In this document: piece after piece, positions 61,698-64,000 of the stretch | How positions within the stretch are numbered: the first letter of the stretch is position 1 | Layout of the letters: each line of letters starts with the position of its first letter | NCBI GenBank assembly: GCA_963830885.1 | Contig: CAWHOA010000038.1 | Coordinates: forward strand, 62,001 to 126,000 | Source: JAIBJN01 sp963830885 | GTDB taxonomy: Bacteria; Actinomycetota; Thermoleophilia; Gaiellales; Gaiellaceae | DNA length: 64,000 nt | Direction of reading: 5' to 3' | Translations under genes and position numbers: made by a program | The notes under the pieces: generated by a model | The model's input: the letters and a program-made list of their open reading frames with translations, nothing else | Told to the model about the DNA's origin: nothing | The model's database searches: none

Positions 61698-62789
61698 CTA
61701 CGCGGCGTCGACTGCGCGCGGGAGCTCGGCGAGCTCGATCGGCTCGCCCTCGGGCTCCGACTCGGAAGCGCGCTCGAGCTTCGTCTCGAAGCGGGAGAGG
61801 CGACGCTCGGACTCCGAGAACTTCGACTGCGCGTTTCCGAGATGCTTGCCGACCACCTCGAAGTCACCCTTGAACTTCGTGAAGTCGCGGTTCAGGTCGG
61901 CGACGTAGGCCATGACCTCGTGCGCGTGCTCCTCGATCCGGAGGCCCTTGAAGCCCTGGGCGAGCGTCAGCAGATACGTGTAGAAGGTATTCGGCGACAC
62001 GGGGAAGACCTTCCGCCTCTGCGCGTGCTCGACGGGGTTCGCGTCGCCGCCGATGCGATTGCAGACGAGCTCGTAGTAGACGCCCTCGACGGGCAGGTAC
62101 ATGAACGCGAACTCGTACGTTCCTTCCTCCGGTCGGATGTACTTCTCGGCGATCGCGTCGATGTGGCCCTTCACGTCCCGCGCGAACGCCTTCGCGTGGA
62201 GCTCGCGGGTGACGTCGTCGTCAGCCTCGGTGAAGCGCTGGAAGTTGTCGAGCGGAAACTTCGCGTCGACCGGGATGAGCGCGCCGTCGAGCCGGATGAC
62301 GGCGTCGACGCGCTCCCCGCTGCGGAATCCGTGCTGGAGCGCGAACTTGTCCGCGGGAAGCACGTCGGCGAGGAGCTGCTTGAGCAAGAGCTCGCCGACC
62401 CCGCCGCGCGCCTTCGGCGGCCGGAGCATCTGCTCGAAGCGCTGGAGGTCCTTGAGGCGCTCGTTCATCTGCGCGGTGGTCTCGCCGACCTTGCCGAGCC
62501 CCTCGTGCATGCGGGCCGACGTCTCGGTCATGCCCGCGAGGCGCCGGTCGACCTTGACGTCCATCTCGCCGAGCCGGCGGTCGACCTTCGTGTCGAGCTC
62601 GCCGAAGCGGCGGTCCATCGTCTCGGTCATGCCGGCCAGACGCCGGTCGATCTCGGCGTTTCGCCCCGTCAGCTGCTCGGCGCTCTCGTCGCGGTGCCGC
62701 GCGAAGTCGGCGCGAAGCACGCGGACGAGCCAGACGGCGCCGGCCGCGGCTGCGGCGACGACCAGGAGGATGGCGACGGTCCCGACCAT
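61698..62789 (-). CDS. rmuC: RmuC-family DNA recombination protein
   Basis: 363 aa. One N-terminal helix (VGTVAILLVVAAAAAGAVWL), a coiled coil built of near-repeats (IDRRLAGMTETMDRRFGELD, KVDRRLGEMDVKVDRRLAGM), then the PD-(D/E)xK-like RmuC domain: RGGVGELLLKQLLADVLP, RVDAVIRLDGALIPVDAKFP, LDNFQRF, FMYLPVEGVYYELVC and VFPVSPNTFYTYLLTLAQG. The D..(x)..D-x-K (IRLDG/VDAKFP) nuclease motif is intact. It limits inversions between repeats. ATG start. Confidence 0.92.
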   Translation of the reverse strand: MVGTVAILLVVAAAAAGAVWLVRVLRADFARHRDESAEQLTGRNAEIDRRLAGMTETMDRRFGELDTKVDRRLGEMDVKVDRRLAGMTETSARMHEGLGKVGETTAQMNERLKDLQRFEQMLRPPKARGGVGELLLKQLLADVLPADKFALQHGFRSGERVDAVIRLDGALIPVDAKFPLDNFQRFTEADDDVTRELHAKAFARDVKGHIDAIAEKYIRPEEGTYEFAFMYLPVEGVYYELVCNRIGGDANPVEHAQRRKVFPVSPNTFYTYLLTLAQGFKGLRIEEHAHEVMAYVADLNRDFTKFKGDFEVVGKHLGNAQSKFSESERRLSRFETKLERASESEPEGEPIELAELPRAVDAA

Positions 62790-62955
62790 GGGCCGACGAA
62801 CAGTAGGGAGGGCGTCGGACGGATCGGTTCCTTAAAGCGCCAAATCCGGCGAGCCCGAGGGCTTACCGGATCTGGCATGCGCGAGCCTAATGGCCGCCCC
62901 GAGAGGTCGTCAACCGGCTGCGGGGGAAGTCTCCGCAAAGTGCAGCCTTTTTCGG

Positions 62956-62967
62956 TAGAACCTCAGC
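62956..62967 (+). promoter_or_regulatory. -10 box TAGAAC of the nitrilase gene
   Basis: TAGAAC (62956-62961), 6 nt, GTG 62968. Upstream 62790-62955 is an intergenic region with the divergent rmuC promoter and an A/T-richer patch (CTTTTTCGG). Confidence 0.45.
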
Positions 62968-63891
62968 GTGCGCCGACCCGTCACCGTCGCCTGCGCCCAG
63001 GTCGAGCCTGTCGTGCTCGACAGGGAGGCCTCGCTCGACCGGCTGGCGGCGACCACGGCCGAGGCGGCGGCCAACGGTGCCGGCCTCGTCGTCTTCCCGG
63101 AGGCCTACCTGCCGGCCTACCCCTCGTCGGTCTGGGCCAAGTACCTCGCCGGCTGGGCCGACCCGCGCGCGAAGGCCGCATTCGCGCGCCTGGCCGAGGA
63201 GTCGGTCGAGGTGCCGGGCCCGGCCGCCGACCGGCTGGGGGAGATTGCGCGCGAGCACGGCGTCTGGCTCGTCACCGGCGTCACCGAGATCGATCCGGAG
63301 CGGCCGGGAACGCTCTACAACACGCTCCTCTACCACGACGCCGAAGGGCACCTCGCGCTCCACCACCGCAAGCTCGTGCCCACGAACCACGAGCGGCTCG
63401 TCTGGGGTCAGGGCGACGGGCGCGGCCTGCGCGCGATCGAGACCGGCTTCGGCCGGCTCGGCGGCCTCATCTGCTGGGAGAACTACATGCCGCTCGCACG
63501 CTTCTCCCTCTACGAGTCCGGCGTCGAGATCTACGTTGCGTCGACCGCCGACGACTCGGACGCCTGGCAGGCGACGCTCGTTCACATCGCTCTGGAGTCG
63601 CGGGCGTTCGTGGTCGCGCCGTGCCACTTCCAGCGCGCGGCGGCCTATCCGGCGGACTTTCCCTTGCGCGAGGCCTTCGAGGGCGTCGAGATCGTCGGGC
63701 GCGGCGGCAGCGCGATCCTCGGGCCCGACGGTGCCTACCTCGCCGGGCCGCTCTACGACGAGGAGGGCATCCTCTACGCGGAGCTCGACCCGGCGCGGCT
63801 CCACGAGGAGCGCCAGCGCTTCGACCCCGCGGGGCACTACCACCGGCCCGACGTGCTCAAGCTCGAGGTCAACGCTCCGCCGGAGGCGTGA
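62968..63891 (+). CDS. Nitrilase-branch carbon-nitrogen hydrolase
   Basis: 307 aa. The catalytic triad is clear: Glu in LVVFPEAYLPAYPSSVW, Lys in LHHRKLVPTNHERLVWGQGD and Cys in GRLGGLICWENYMPLARFSL. These motifs match true nitrilases/cyanide hydratases (branch 1) rather than amidases. It probably converts a nitrile to an acid plus ammonia; the natural substrate is unknown. GTG start. The stop overlaps the next gene (GTGA), so an aminotransferase class V gene is co-transcribed. Confidence 0.93.
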   Translation: MRRPVTVACAQVEPVVLDREASLDRLAATTAEAAANGAGLVVFPEAYLPAYPSSVWAKYLAGWADPRAKAAFARLAEESVEVPGPAADRLGEIAREHGVWLVTGVTEIDPERPGTLYNTLLYHDAEGHLALHHRKLVPTNHERLVWGQGDGRGLRAIETGFGRLGGLICWENYMPLARFSLYESGVEIYVASTADDSDAWQATLVHIALESRAFVVAPCHFQRAAAYPADFPLREAFEGVEIVGRGGSAILGPDGAYLAGPLYDEEGILYAELDPARLHEERQRFDPAGHYHRPDVLKLEVNAPPEA

Positions 63892-64000
63892 CCGGGCGCC
63901 CCTCCCTCTCGCCGCGCAGCGACTTCCCCGTGCTCGAGGAGGTCGTCTACCTGAACACGGGCTCGATCGGGCTCGAGCCGCTGCCCGTGCAGCATGCCGG
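63888..64000 (+). CDS. Class V aminotransferase, 3' end cut by window edge
   Basis: Visible part: VTGRPSLSPRSDFPVLEEVV then YLNTGSIGLEPLPVQHA. The phrase YLNTGSIGLEP near the N-terminus is typical of fold-type I, class V PLP enzymes (cysteine desulfurase/aminotransferase group). Only 37 residues are visible, so specificity cannot be stated. GTG overlaps the nitrilase stop, indicating an operon. Confidence 0.7.
   Translation, partial: MTGRPSLSPRSDFPVLEEVVYLNTGSIGLEPLPVQHA

Overview
The window is very G+C-rich chromosomal DNA (about 70 percent by eye, not computed), densely packed with genes that often start with GTG. The gene content points to a deep-branching actinobacterium, most likely class Thermoleophilia (Gaiellales/Solirubrobacterales-like). 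That placement is inferred from an HspR/ClpB pair, a mycobacteria-like core gene order, AddAB-like nuclease genes and many apparently leaderless genes, not from a database match. I saw no rRNA, CRISPR array, prophage or intact transposon.

Bases 1-14.8 kb hold hspR-clpB; small divergent and convergent units (cupin, LysE exporter, GNAT, membrane protein, GYD protein, P460 lipoprotein); a pseudouridine catabolic pair (psuK-psuG); a membrane glycosyltransferase; an FmdB zinc ribbon; an LCP cell-wall ligase; a ROK sugar kinase; rsmI; an M23 endopeptidase with a probable frameshift; and an AbrB-type regulator. Bases 14.8-33.8 kb form the conserved actinobacterial housekeeping block: metG-tatD-rsmA-ispE, tRNA-Gln, glmU-prs, a decayed patch with a pseudogene remnant, a coiled-coil protein, bL25-pth, mfd, a SurA/PrsA-type lipoprotein, mazG, eno, pyk, ftsB and a DUF501 gene.

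Bases 33.8-48.9 kb hold signalling and envelope genes: an HTH-receiver fusion, a PAP2 phosphatase, a four-GAF SpoIIE phosphatase, a membrane spermidine-synthase-like protein, an L,D-transpeptidase, a cytochrome c biogenesis set (TlpA, CcmH, CcdA), Rieske and ferredoxin proteins, a methyltransferase, an MFS transporter and an isocitrate/isopropylmalate dehydrogenase. Bases 49-64 kb carry an AddB-AddA-like helicase-nuclease pair in which addB has a +1 frameshift, endonuclease III, a PAS zinc-ribbon protein, thioredoxin reductase, a Vms1-like protein, a PAS/GAF histidine kinase, RmuC, a nitrilase and the start of a class V aminotransferase.

Three features are not explained by ordinary annotation. 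First, a 114-nt core repeat lies in two divergent promoter regions 38 kb apart; it is 113/114 identical, yet each copy is flanked by a different pair of self-complementary arms. Second, a 30-nt leader motif, also enclosed by differing but self-complementary arms, lies just upstream of both eno and the PAP2 gene. Third, there is a recurrent TANNNT box 6-8 nt before start codons, including overlapping divergent pairs, which suggests widespread leaderless transcription. A 14-bp perfect palindrome touching the -10 box of addBA and REP-like palindromes at 56.9 kb are further candidates.
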